Made by a program: the position numbers and the translations under genes
Shown here: positions 45,537 through 54,039 of the stretch, piece after piece
How positions within the stretch are numbered: the first letter of the stretch is position 1
Layout: each line of letters begins with the position of its first letter
Notes under the pieces: generated by a model
What the model saw: the letters and a program-made list of their open reading frames with translations, nothing else
Database searches by the model: none
What the model was told of the DNA's origin: nothing
Assembly (NCBI GenBank): GCA_001899775.1
Contig: MKWN01000010.1
Coordinates: forward strand, 62,001 to 126,000
Direction of reading: 5' to 3'
Length of the DNA: 64,000 nucleotides
Source of the DNA: Thiobacillus sp. 65-29
GTDB lineage: Bacteria > Pseudomonadota > Gammaproteobacteria > Burkholderiales > Thiobacillaceae

Positions 45537-45599
45537 CGCGTTCCAGTCCAACCCAGGTTCCAAATCGGTTCCCCACGCGCCGGCGGGGACACTGCATGT

Positions 45600-46517
45600 T
45601 CATTCACGCGGCTGCGTACCCCAGATTTTCTTTTCCGCGATCAACTCCCGGAGGTATTTCCTTTCCTCCGGCATGCTCACGATGCAGCGCAGGTATTCGT
45701 GAAAATGCTCCTCGATCTGGTGCTCGCGGGTGATCTTGCCGGTGAGGAAAGTCCATTGCATCGGGAAGCGACCCGGCGCGAGATGGACGTTGTACCAGTG
45801 CCAGAAGGCGATCACCAGCAGCGCCAGCAGCGCCTCGTGGGGATGGGACAGACGCATCATTTCCTGGAAATGCGAGGCGATGCCGATCGGCAGGATGCTT
45901 GCCCACACATCGGGGAAGAGGAAGGTCGAACCCGAGATCACCATCACGGTGTTGCCGAAGCCCGCCGCAAAATAGTGGATCTTCTGCTTGTACATGAACT
46001 TGTCCATCTCCGGGCGTACCGGGCGCTTGCCGCCGAAGAACAGCATGTCTTCCCTGAAGTCGCTGACGTCCTTCCAGATCGGCAGGATGGTGCGCCGCAG
46101 TTCGAAGGTGCGATTGCGCCATTTGATGAGCGTCCCCATGCCGATGGTGGCGAAGTGGTACACCATCGCGAAGATCATCGTCACCGCGAGTGTGCGGTGG
46201 ATCACGCGTGTCACCTCCAACCCCCCCAGCATGGAGTTGAAAGGCTCCGCCCAGAAGGCGTCGTGGTAATGAATGGGCAAGCCGGTGAACGCCAGTAGCA
46301 GGAAAGTGGAGAAAATCAGCAGATGCTGGATGCGGATGTGAATGCTGTAGCGATAGAAATCGCCGATCGGATTCGAATCCACGTTCTTGTAGAGCAGTGA
46401 ACGGTCATCGGGCAACAGCGCGATCACCTCGTCGATGTCCCGCTCCTCCTCCGGTCCCACCCGGTTGTGGCGCTTTGCGTTGTGCAGCACTTCGCGTGCT
46501 TCGTGTGACAATTCCAT
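45600..46517 (-). CDS. Membrane cytochrome b (formate-dehydrogenase-gamma / b561-like)
   Basis: This 305-residue protein has about four or five TM segments with histidines placed for two b hemes: RIQHLLIFSTFLLLAFTGLPIHYHD, RVIHRTLAVTMIFAMVYHF and LLALLVIAFWHWYNVHLAP. It likely exchanges electrons between quinones and the adjacent triheme cytochrome. The first 50 residues are polar and cytoplasmic. The start at 46517 (MELSHEAREV) has AAGGA about 10 bp upstream. Confidence 0.83.
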   Translation of the reverse strand: MELSHEAREVLHNAKRHNRVGPEEERDIDEVIALLPDDRSLLYKNVDSNPIGDFYRYSIHIRIQHLLIFSTFLLLAFTGLPIHYHDAFWAEPFNSMLGGLEVTRVIHRTLAVTMIFAMVYHFATIGMGTLIKWRNRTFELRRTILPIWKDVSDFREDMLFFGGKRPVRPEMDKFMYKQKIHYFAAGFGNTVMVISGSTFLFPDVWASILPIGIASHFQEMMRLSHPHEALLALLVIAFWHWYNVHLAPGRFPMQWTFLTGKITREHQIEEHFHEYLRCIVSMPEERKYLRELIAEKKIWGTQPRE

Positions 46518-46573
46518 CTTTGGTGTGTCCTTATGCGTCGATTCGTAATAGTGTCCGTGTCGGTTCGGTCCCG

Positions 46574-47686
46574 TCACACGATGCGGTTGCTCTTGCGCCG
46601 CGTGCGCCGCCACCAGGAGCTTCCCTCGCGGAAGCGCCAGCTCACGCCGTCGCGCAGGCGCCCCCAGGTTTCGAATGCCGCCAGCCCCACCAGCGCCACC
46701 AGCACGCTGTTGCCCACGATGCCGTAGATCAGTTCGGCATAGTGCTTGAACGCGTTGTCCTCCTTCTTGCTGGAGGGATGGGGATCGAGCGCCGCGTAGT
46801 TGGCGTCGGCGCGCACGTGACACTGCCTGCAGGTCTCCACCCGCTTCTGCGCGCTCACCGGCGATCTCGGGTCGCGCGACGGCAGCAGTTCGTGCACGCT
46901 GAGGTAATAGTTCACGGCGTCGGCATGGCAGTTCAGGCAGTTGGCCGCGTCGGTATTGCCGTACTTGGTCACCTTGCCGTGGAAGCTTTCCTCGTAGGAC
47001 GACACCGCAATCGGGAACTTGCGCCCGAGTTCGCGCCCTTCCTGTGTCGCAACCTGCTCGCGCCGCTCGATCATGCCCTTGTCGGCGTGGCAGGCGGAAC
47101 ACATGGCGACAATTTCCTGCGGCGAGCGCTTGACCTCGCGGATGCGCCGGCTGGTGTGGTTGTACCACTTCTCGGCGAAGCTGGAGTCCTCATGACACAC
47201 CACGCAGCGGTCGACGATGTGCTTCGGTGGTTTTTCTTCCCTGGCGTTGTAGAGGGGATTGGTGTGGCAGTTCACGCAGTACGGCTTGTCCCCATCGCTG
47301 CCGGTGGCGATCTTCTCGCGCCCGTGCACGCTCTTGCGGAAAGTGTCGACGATCGGCTTGTGGCTGAACGGCTTGCCGGTGGACGGGTTCTGGATCGAAT
47401 GGCATTCCGAGTCGCAGGTCACCCCGGTGGTCAGCGGCTTGTGCGGAAGCTCCCGGATTTCCTTGTGGCAGTCACGACACGGCACGTTGCGGTGCACGGT
47501 CTTCGTGAACACATGCGGCATCACGTAATAGCTCTTCTGCTTGCCGTCCTCGTCGATGCGCCCCATCTTCGGATACTTGTGGCACATCAGGCAGGCCTCG
47601 TCGTCCTCGAACGCGAGGGCCGGCGTGGCAGAACCTACGAGCAGCGCCAACATCCACGCCGCGCTCCATCTGATCAACTTCTGCAT
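46574..47686 (-). CDS. Octaheme c-type cytochrome with C-terminal membrane anchor
   Basis: This 370-residue protein has a signal peptide (MQKLIRWSAAWMLALLVGSA), seven CxxCH sites and one CxxxCH site (CDSECH, encoded at 47399-47416). Near the C-terminus a membrane helix (IVGNSVLVALVGLAAF) is followed by an Arg-rich tail, so the hemes face the periplasm while the tail is cytoplasmic. The start at 47686 has AAAGGA at 7 bp. It precedes the cytochrome b gene, suggesting a membrane quinol-oxidising complex. Confidence 0.87.
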   Translation of the reverse strand: MQKLIRWSAAWMLALLVGSATPALAFEDDEACLMCHKYPKMGRIDEDGKQKSYYVMPHVFTKTVHRNVPCRDCHKEIRELPHKPLTTGVTCDSECHSIQNPSTGKPFSHKPIVDTFRKSVHGREKIATGSDGDKPYCVNCHTNPLYNAREEKPPKHIVDRCVVCHEDSSFAEKWYNHTSRRIREVKRSPQEIVAMCSACHADKGMIERREQVATQEGRELGRKFPIAVSSYEESFHGKVTKYGNTDAANCLNCHADAVNYYLSVHELLPSRDPRSPVSAQKRVETCRQCHVRADANYAALDPHPSSKKEDNAFKHYAELIYGIVGNSVLVALVGLAAFETWGRLRDGVSWRFREGSSWWRRTRRKSNRIV

Positions 47687-47787
47687 CCTCATTTCCTTTT
47701 TGGTGTTTCCATGAATCCGTGTGCCCTGGCCCCGAAGGGGTGGGCGCCGCCGCCACCCGCGGTGGCGATACGGCCCGATCTTTCCTG

Positions 47788-48843
47788 CTACTTGTCGTGA
47801 CAATTACTGCAAACCGGCCCTCCTGGCGGTACCCGCAGGCGCTTGTAGCCGTCTGCGCCCCGGTCTGCCTCGGCATGACGCTGCACGCCCCGCTCGTGCG
47901 GGTTGTGGCAGGTCGCGCAGAAGATGCGCCCGCTCGATCTCTCCAGCGGCAATACGACGCCCCGCGTGGCTGCGGACTGCTGCATGCGTTTGAGGATTTC
48001 CGGCGTTGGCTGCACCAGGTGATTCGGTCCGGCAGCGGTCGAGTTCGGTGCAAAATGCGCCCAGCCGCCGCCCGGATGAGGGCGCCACGGATGGCAGCCC
48101 GTACACAGCTTGGTCAAATCGTCGATGACGTTGAAATTCACGTCGTCGATGCTGCGCACCTCGCGGCGATTGGGAGCGATGCTGTGACACACCAGGCAGC
48201 GCTCGCCGAGCAGTTCGCCCTCGTCGCTGATCTGATCGTGCGGGTTGAGACGCTGGTAATGCCCGGGATCGTGACAGTTGAAGCACAGGTCGGTGCGCGC
48301 ACGGTACGGTCCGCCGCGGAAGAAGCGCGGGTTGAGCCCCTTCTCGGGCAAACGCGCCTTGTTGCACTGCATGGGAAGGTCGTGACAGGCGATGCACGTC
48401 ACCACGCCGCCGCCGCGCTTGATCGCCTGGCGGAAATCCTCCGGCATGCGCGTGCGCTTTGCAGCCGACGGCGCCATGCCGACCGCGTGGATATAGTTGT
48501 GCACCGAGACCGTGTCGTGGCAGTTGTTGCATAGCTGGTTGACGTCCTCCACGAGCAATTTCGCGCCCGTCTTGTCCGGCATACCGGCATGGCAGGCGCT
48601 GCACCCCTGTCCGTCGTCGCGCCAATGCGGATCGGGAATCTGCTCCACGCCGATCTCGCCCTGCCGCACCAGGCGCGGAATCTCCCCGACATTGCTGAGC
48701 AGGCTCTTTTCGTCCCATACCTTCTTCACCTCTCCGCTTGCGGACGATGCAGCCTGCGACAGTCCCCAGACCACCATCAGCAACGCCGCAGGCCACAACA
48801 ACCACGAAGCACGCACGCCGTTTCCCCATACGCTAACGCTCAT
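47788..48843 (-). CDS. Exported octaheme c-type cytochrome
   Basis: This 351-residue protein has a signal segment (ASWLLWPAALLMVVWGLSQA) and eight CxxCH motifs: CSACH, CNNCH, CIACH, CFNCH, CLVCH, CTGCH, CATCH and CSNCH, the last at the very C-terminus. There is no C-terminal anchor, so it is probably soluble in the periplasm or attached to the barrel. Start 48843 (MSVSVWGNG) is chosen for the signal peptide. It does not resemble the hydroxylamine-oxidoreductase or Otr octaheme families by motif order. Confidence 0.87.
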   Translation of the reverse strand: MSVSVWGNGVRASWLLWPAALLMVVWGLSQAASSASGEVKKVWDEKSLLSNVGEIPRLVRQGEIGVEQIPDPHWRDDGQGCSACHAGMPDKTGAKLLVEDVNQLCNNCHDTVSVHNYIHAVGMAPSAAKRTRMPEDFRQAIKRGGGVVTCIACHDLPMQCNKARLPEKGLNPRFFRGGPYRARTDLCFNCHDPGHYQRLNPHDQISDEGELLGERCLVCHSIAPNRREVRSIDDVNFNVIDDLTKLCTGCHPWRPHPGGGWAHFAPNSTAAGPNHLVQPTPEILKRMQQSAATRGVVLPLERSSGRIFCATCHNPHERGVQRHAEADRGADGYKRLRVPPGGPVCSNCHDK

Positions 48844-48892
48844 GGCGATTCGCCAATCCAGAACATGAAACGACGACTCGCCACGAACGTTT

Positions 48893-48955
48893 CCCTCTCC
48901 CCGCCCTCTCCCACGAGCGGGAGAGGGGGACAAAGTCTCGCTGCGCGAATTTCAC
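48893..48955. repeat. Dispersed repeat with CCCTCTCCC...GGGAGAGGG hairpin, copy 1
   Basis: CCCTCTCCC pairs with GGGAGAGGG across a short loop, followed by the segment AAGTCTCGCTGCGCGAATTT. Nearly the same order recurs at 54819-54872. It lies between the octaheme and PQQ-propeller genes. Confidence 0.6.
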
Positions 48956-48956
48956 A

Positions 48957-50069
48957 TTAACGCCACGCACTCACAGAACCTTCCTGGGTCGCCACCAGCA
49001 CGACGCCATCACTGATGGCCGGCCCGCCGAATACGCCTCCGCCCAGCTTCCGTTCCCAGGCAATCCGGCGCCGCGCTAGATCCACGCCCACGAGACGGCC
49101 GTCCAGCGTTGCCACGACACCGATATGGTTGCGCGCGATACTGGGCGAATGCCGCACCTCGCCATCGAGCGACATCTGCCAGACAATCCCGCCGTCCGCC
49201 GCGCGCAGCGCGTAGAACACGCCGTTGCGGCTGCACACATACAGCATGTCTCCCGCGGGAACCGGCGTTCCCTGCGGCCAGTCGTCGAGTTCCGTCTTCC
49301 AGAGGAGGGTCCCCGCCGCGGCGTCGAGTGCATACACGTTGCGGTCGTACGCACCCTGGTAGAGCCGGCCATTCGTCAGCGCAGGGGCACCGTACAGCGC
49401 CGAGCCGAGTTCGGTTTGCCACACCGGCTGGCCGCCCTCGCGCCGGACCGCATGCAGCATGCCGTTCTTGCCGCCCACATAGACGCGCGCACCGTCGGCC
49501 GCCGGGGCGGCAAAATTCCCGCCGTACTTGTAATCCCTCACACGGTAGCGCCAGGCTTCCTTGCCGTTCCCGAGGTCGAGCGCATAGAGGAACTGATCCA
49601 CGCTGCCCACATACACCCGGCCGTCCCGCACCGCAGGCGCCGCCACCACGTCGCCGCCCAGGCGCACCTGCCAGAGCCGCTTGCCGTCGTAAGCCGCGAG
49701 CGCCGTCACGCTGCCATCCTTCGCCGCGACAATGACGACGCCATCGACCAGCGCGGGGGACGCCGAGATCGCGCCACGCGCCTCGTACTGCCACAACACG
49801 TTGCCCTTGCGTGCATCCAGCGCGCTCAGGCGGCCGTCGCTGCCGGCGACGAACACCATGCCCTCGCCCGCGATCGCCCCGGCCTGCACCTTGCCGCCCG
49901 CGTGGCGCTCCCACTGCCGTGCCGGCGCCTTCGCCGAGACGGCATCCGTGCTCTGGTGCAGGCGCTCCGGCCCGCCGCCGAGCATCGGCCAGTCTGCCGC
50001 CCCGGCGGACGTGCCGCCCAGCAGCATGGCTGCCAGCAGCGGACACAGACAATCAGAAACGCAGGTCAT
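48957..50069 (-). CDS. PQQ-type (BamB-like) beta-propeller protein
   Basis: This 370-residue protein has a signal peptide (LLAAMLLGGTSAGA) and about seven or eight PQQ-like blades (DARKGNVLWQYEA, AYDGKRLWQVRLG, GNGKEAWRYRVRD, AAAGTLLWKTELD, AADGGIVWQMSLD). No PQQ-dehydrogenase active-site residues are evident, so a structural or assembly role, as for BamB, is likelier than catalysis. It overlaps the end of the barrel gene by 17 bp. A GTG at 50075 is an alternative start. Confidence 0.82.
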   Translation of the reverse strand: MTCVSDCLCPLLAAMLLGGTSAGAADWPMLGGGPERLHQSTDAVSAKAPARQWERHAGGKVQAGAIAGEGMVFVAGSDGRLSALDARKGNVLWQYEARGAISASPALVDGVVIVAAKDGSVTALAAYDGKRLWQVRLGGDVVAAPAVRDGRVYVGSVDQFLYALDLGNGKEAWRYRVRDYKYGGNFAAPAADGARVYVGGKNGMLHAVRREGGQPVWQTELGSALYGAPALTNGRLYQGAYDRNVYALDAAAGTLLWKTELDDWPQGTPVPAGDMLYVCSRNGVFYALRAADGGIVWQMSLDGEVRHSPSIARNHIGVVATLDGRLVGVDLARRRIAWERKLGGGVFGGPAISDGVVLVATQEGSVSAWR

Positions 50070-51888
50070 AATCACGCTTCAGCACGATCGTCATCGAGCG
50101 TTCCTTGAACGGCGCAAAGTCCTGTTGGGCGTCGCGGTAACGATAGCGCGCGATCGCCTGCCACTTGCCGATGCGGTAGTTCAGGTCCGATTCGGCGGTC
50201 AGCTTGTCGCCCGCGATATATGCCGTGCCGTCGACCTGCTCGGCACGCAGCAGCGCCGTCCAGTGCAGGTTGCCGCGCAGGGTCGCATTGCCGCGTAGCT
50301 GGACATACCGGGTATCCAGGCTCACGCCCTGGCTTGTGCCATCGGTCGCACCCACCGACAGCATGACGCTGCCGCTCTGCGAAAAACGGTGCAGCCAGCC
50401 GAACTCCACGCGCGCACTCTGCGTGTCCGTCATGGCGTAGTGGTAGGTATCGGGGGCCACGACCAGCGCGCTCCATACGGCATATTCCTGCCGGTAACGG
50501 CGATACTCGGCGACGCCCTGCAGCAGATTCTGCTGCGACAGCGTGCTGGTCACGTTGTAACGCAGATTGGCTTCGTCGCCGCTCGGTTCGCCCACGGTCC
50601 GGCTCAGGCGCAATTGCAGCGAGTCGGCATAGCGCGGCGAGCCCGCCCGCGTGTAGCCCAGATCTACGCTGTGGGTGAGGTTCTGCTGGTCGGGAAGACC
50701 GGCGACCGTGGCGGAGGCATCCGATTGCATCGCCGCCAGGCTGTAGCCGCCGTTCACGAGATAATTGCCGAAGGTATCCGAATAGGTCACCGCAGCACTG
50801 CCGGACAGGGCCTTGCTGTCCTGGCTCTGGGTGGCGCCTGACAGGGGATCGGCCCATTCCGAACGGGTCGTGTTCATCCCCAGCATGCCGCTCGCCTGCC
50901 ATGTGCTGCTGAAACGGTAGGTCACGCCCCCCGAGAGATTGTGCGTCATGCTCTGGCTGCTGCCGACATCGTTCATGCTGAAACCCAGCGTGTAATAGTG
51001 GCGCAGCATCTCGGTCTGCTGCACGTTGAGCATGCTGTTGAAGCCGAGAAACTGCGAGTCGAGGCCGTGCGCGCCGGACAGCACGCTGCCCCAGTCGTCG
51101 CTGCGGTCGTAGAAGGTGAGGTTGGCGGTGAGCGTAGCCTTTTCGCCGAACAGCGAGCGGTCGTTGAGATAAAGATAATTCTGCCGCTGGCCGCTGCCAT
51201 AGACCTTATCGTCCCACGCGGTATAGCGATAGCCGTAGGACAGCGCGGACTCGCCCCATTGCTGCGCCCGGACGGTGCGGCTCGCATCCAGCCCGAGGGA
51301 CAGGTTTTCCTCGGAGCGGGGCACGACGGTGCTGCGCGACTCGGATACGACGTGATCGATATAGAAGCTGGTCCGCCCGACCCAGATGCTGTCGAGTCCC
51401 CAGCGCACGCCCTCGCTCCGTGTGGAAAGCTCATACGACGGCGACCAGAAGTCGGCCACCGTACTCTGGCTGCTGTTGGCGTATACCAGCAGCGGATGGG
51501 GACGGTTGCCGAACCAGGTGGTGCTGAGGCGATAGCCGAGCGTGTCCAGACCGGTGTTGCCGTTGACACCCGCGTCCCGGGTCTTCACGGTTTCCTTCTG
51601 CAGCGTCAGGCCGGCATCGAACACGGCGAAGCGCGGATCCCACAGATAGCCCCGCCCGGTGAGGTCGAAGCGCCCGCGCAGGCGCGTGCGCTCGCGCGTA
51701 CTCGCCGCCATGTCGTAGCGGTAGTCCTCTGCCTCCATCCCGAACGAGCCCGAAAGAGAGACGAGTTTGCCCGCACCGCCCAGCTCCGACATCTTCAACG
51801 CCATCACCTGGACGGGAAACAGGGCCAGAAGCGCGGCGAGCGCCCCCCTGGCCCGCCTGGAGCCATGCCGCCCATCCCTTTTGCCCAC
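50053..51888 (-). CDS. Outer-membrane beta-barrel protein (porin of a cytochrome complex, MtrB/PioB-like in role)
   Basis: This 611-residue protein has a signal peptide (ALAALLALFPVQVMA), then alternating aromatic/hydrophobic strands of a large barrel, ending in KRDYDLRF, the C-terminal Phe signature read by the BAM machinery. Size and context, amid six multiheme cytochromes, fit a porin that sheathes a cytochrome wire through the outer membrane. Neither sequence motifs nor an N-terminal CxxC identify it as MtrB itself. The start is a GTG at 51888, 9 bp after the tetraheme stop. Confidence 0.78.
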   Translation of the reverse strand: MGKRDGRHGSRRARGALAALLALFPVQVMALKMSELGGAGKLVSLSGSFGMEAEDYRYDMAASTRERTRLRGRFDLTGRGYLWDPRFAVFDAGLTLQKETVKTRDAGVNGNTGLDTLGYRLSTTWFGNRPHPLLVYANSSQSTVADFWSPSYELSTRSEGVRWGLDSIWVGRTSFYIDHVVSESRSTVVPRSEENLSLGLDASRTVRAQQWGESALSYGYRYTAWDDKVYGSGQRQNYLYLNDRSLFGEKATLTANLTFYDRSDDWGSVLSGAHGLDSQFLGFNSMLNVQQTEMLRHYYTLGFSMNDVGSSQSMTHNLSGGVTYRFSSTWQASGMLGMNTTRSEWADPLSGATQSQDSKALSGSAAVTYSDTFGNYLVNGGYSLAAMQSDASATVAGLPDQQNLTHSVDLGYTRAGSPRYADSLQLRLSRTVGEPSGDEANLRYNVTSTLSQQNLLQGVAEYRRYRQEYAVWSALVVAPDTYHYAMTDTQSARVEFGWLHRFSQSGSVMLSVGATDGTSQGVSLDTRYVQLRGNATLRGNLHWTALLRAEQVDGTAYIAGDKLTAESDLNYRIGKWQAIARYRYRDAQQDFAPFKERSMTIVLKRDYDLRF

Positions 51889-51896
51889 ACTCGCTG

Positions 51897-52604
51897 TTAC
51901 TTATTGTGGCAGGCGAGACACATCGTGCTTCCGGCCATCGACACACGCAGGAAGGCCATACCGGTCGGATCCTGGGACGTGTGCGGATCGTGGCAGGACG
52001 CGCATTGCACCTTGTTGTTGAAGAGTTTCACACCGGTGAGACTCGCGGGGTTCTTGAGACCGCCGTCCGCCGTTACGAGCGCGCCGTCATAGGTGAAGTT
52101 GACCGGATGATCGTTCTTCAAGGCCGTGGCGCCCGTGCCGAGGTTGCTGTTACCAGCCGGAATGAAAGCGCTACCCGCCCCGCTACCGCCCGTCATGGTC
52201 GTGGTGGGGCGCGCATTCGACGGGTTGTTCATCGAGTTCACCGCCACCGTGCCGTCGTGGCAGGACAGGCAGAGGTTGCTCACCGCCGCAGTGCCTTCCG
52301 TCACCCCGCCGATGTCCGCGGCGTCCGTCGCGTTGAACGTGGGACTGGCGTAGGTGCCGTAGGACGCCGTCGACGACAGGGTGTGGTTCCACAGCGGGAT
52401 GTTGTCATTCTTGATCGCATCGTGCGGCGTGTGACAGAACACGCAGATCTCGGTCTGGTCGGTCGACTTGATGGTCCCGGTACCGGTCACCGAGAGGTTG
52501 TGCTTGGTGTCGGCAATGCCGGCGGCGATCGCGGTGGTCGAGGCCGCCGCGAACAGCCCGAGCAGAACCGCTGCCAAGGCGGCGGATTTTGTTGGTGTGT
52601 ACAT
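51897..52604 (-). CDS. Tetraheme c-type cytochrome
   Basis: This 235-residue protein has a signal peptide (AALAAVLLGLFAAASTTAIA) and four heme sites: CVFCH, CLSCH, CASCH and CLACH. Shared blocks (ADTKHNLSVTGTG, CVFCHTPH, PLWNH, CLSCHDGTVAV, KNDHPVNFTYD) show it is a paralogue of the first part of the 11-heme protein at 37080. AGGAGGGAA precedes the ATG at 52604. It lies 8 bp before the outer-membrane barrel gene, as expected for the periplasmic partner of that porin. Confidence 0.88.
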   Translation of the reverse strand: MYTPTKSAALAAVLLGLFAAASTTAIAAGIADTKHNLSVTGTGTIKSTDQTEICVFCHTPHDAIKNDNIPLWNHTLSSTASYGTYASPTFNATDAADIGGVTEGTAAVSNLCLSCHDGTVAVNSMNNPSNARPTTTMTGGSGAGSAFIPAGNSNLGTGATALKNDHPVNFTYDGALVTADGGLKNPASLTGVKLFNNKVQCASCHDPHTSQDPTGMAFLRVSMAGSTMCLACHNK

Positions 52605-52703
52605 TTCGATTTCCCTCCTGATAGTCATGAAAAAATAACCTGCACTGCACGGCGAAGCCCTTGGTCGGCTTCGGCGCATGTGCGCTTTCACCCAAGATGA
52701 CGC

Positions 52704-53780
52704 TTATCTTTCCGCGCCTTTTTTATTTGCAACATACTGAAAAACCTGAACGCGGGCGTTCATCGAATCGGCCACGTAGATGCGGTTCGACGCGTCGATG
52801 AAGATCGCGGTGGGGATCCAGAACGTCCCCGGATCCCGCCCGGCACGACCGACAAACAGCAGGAGCTTTCCGCTCGTGTCGAAAATCTGGAAGTTGTTGA
52901 ATGCCGCGTCGATCACGTAAATATTGTTGTCCGAGTCGACCGCGATACCTTTGGGACGGCTGAAGCTGCCATACGAATCGCCGAGCTTGCCGAAGGTATC
53001 CAGATATTTCCCTTGCGCATCAAATGTCTGCACGCGGAAATTGCCGGTATCGGCCACCATGATCCGGCCGTCACGATCCACCGCCAGATTGACGGGGTAA
53101 TTGAACTGTCCGGGTTCCGCGCCCCGCTCGCCGAAATCGAACAGGAATTTGCCCTCCATGTCGTAGGCGAGCACCCGGTGCTTGACCGTGTCGGCCACGT
53201 AGAGGCGGTTGCGTGCCTCGTCCAGCGCCAGACCCGTGGGGCGCCCGACGCCCTCCTGCTTGCCCAGCGCCTGCAAGGTCTTGCCTTCCGGCGTCAGCAC
53301 CAGCACCTCGTTGCGCTCGGAGTCGCTGACATAGATGCGGCCCCGGCTGTCGAGGCGGATTTCGAGCGGGTTGTAGAGTGCGCCGTGCGCGTCGGTCTGC
53401 AGCGGGCGTGCCTCGCGCTTGTCGAGATCGAACACCACGATCGCGCGCATCCGCGTGTCGGTGACGTAGATTCGCCTGCCGTCGGGGGTGGCGGTGACGC
53501 CATAGGGCTTGTCGAGCGTCAGGCCGGATTTCTTTTCACCGAGCAGCCTGGCCTTGAAATCATCCTTCGCGCCGAGGTCGTCATGGCCGCGATATTCCGC
53601 AAGGTAGCGGATGCGCGGCTGCTCGGGCGGCATCGGCCACACCAGATCTTCTGTCGAAACCTTTTTCGCCGGCTCCGCCGCGCAACCGGCCAGCCCCGCC
53701 AGGGCAAGGCCCATGCAAGTCCGTAAAACCGCGCGCTTCCACCCGCTCCAATCCACCTTTTCCACGTCTCCAGTCCCCAT
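52704..53780 (-). CDS. NHL-repeat lipoprotein
   Basis: This 358-residue protein has a lipobox LAGC at about residues 30-33 and the entry segment LVWPMPPEQPRIRYLAEY, close to that in the NHL protein at 39154. Six NHL blades follow (GRRIYVTDTRMRAIVVF, GRIYVSDSERNEVLVL, NRLYVADTVKHRVLAY, GRIMVADTGNFRVQTF, NNIYVIDAAFNNFQIF, NRIYVADSMNARVQVF). It is the first gene of the island's minus-strand block and probably sits on the outer membrane. Confidence 0.85.
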   Translation of the reverse strand: MGTGDVEKVDWSGWKRAVLRTCMGLALAGLAGCAAEPAKKVSTEDLVWPMPPEQPRIRYLAEYRGHDDLGAKDDFKARLLGEKKSGLTLDKPYGVTATPDGRRIYVTDTRMRAIVVFDLDKREARPLQTDAHGALYNPLEIRLDSRGRIYVSDSERNEVLVLTPEGKTLQALGKQEGVGRPTGLALDEARNRLYVADTVKHRVLAYDMEGKFLFDFGERGAEPGQFNYPVNLAVDRDGRIMVADTGNFRVQTFDAQGKYLDTFGKLGDSYGSFSRPKGIAVDSDNNIYVIDAAFNNFQIFDTSGKLLLFVGRAGRDPGTFWIPTAIFIDASNRIYVADSMNARVQVFQYVANKKGAER

Positions 53781-53975
53781 ACCGGCGCGGCCTCCACGCC
53801 AAGTACATTATTTGCATAAAGCAAGTTTGATTGTTTTATGCCTTGATCAATTTTCCTGATACGATATCAACGGATCGACATATCCGCAACATGCGCGCGA
53901 AAATTTTTTTCCCCGCGCCTGCGGCCTATACGGATTCCTTGTCCATCAGGAGCAACTTCCGCGCCATGGCCACCA

Positions 53976-54005
53976 AGAAAACGGGCGGCCCCGCGGGACC
54001 GCCCG
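53976..54005 (-). terminator. Rho-independent terminator after the c5-like cytochrome gene
   Basis: Read on the minus strand, CGGGCGG pairs with CCGCCCG (outer pairs 53982 and 54005) with one mismatch, followed by TTTTCTT. It ends transcription from 54486 and separates this gene from the island that begins at 53780. Confidence 0.8.
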
Positions 54006-54039
54006 ATCATTCCGTACGCAGCGGCCGAAGCCGCACACC

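Noticed and set aside
45400-45603. 67-codon frame overlapping the small membrane protein
   Set aside because: Its product is Arg/Asp-rich without a family or membrane segment, while the shorter frame at 45420-45536 gives a clear TM helix.
53830-53880. TTGATCAA and GATATCAA motifs upstream of the NHL lipoprotein gene as FNR sites
   Set aside because: Half-site spacing is wrong for FNR and no matching -10 box is convincing.
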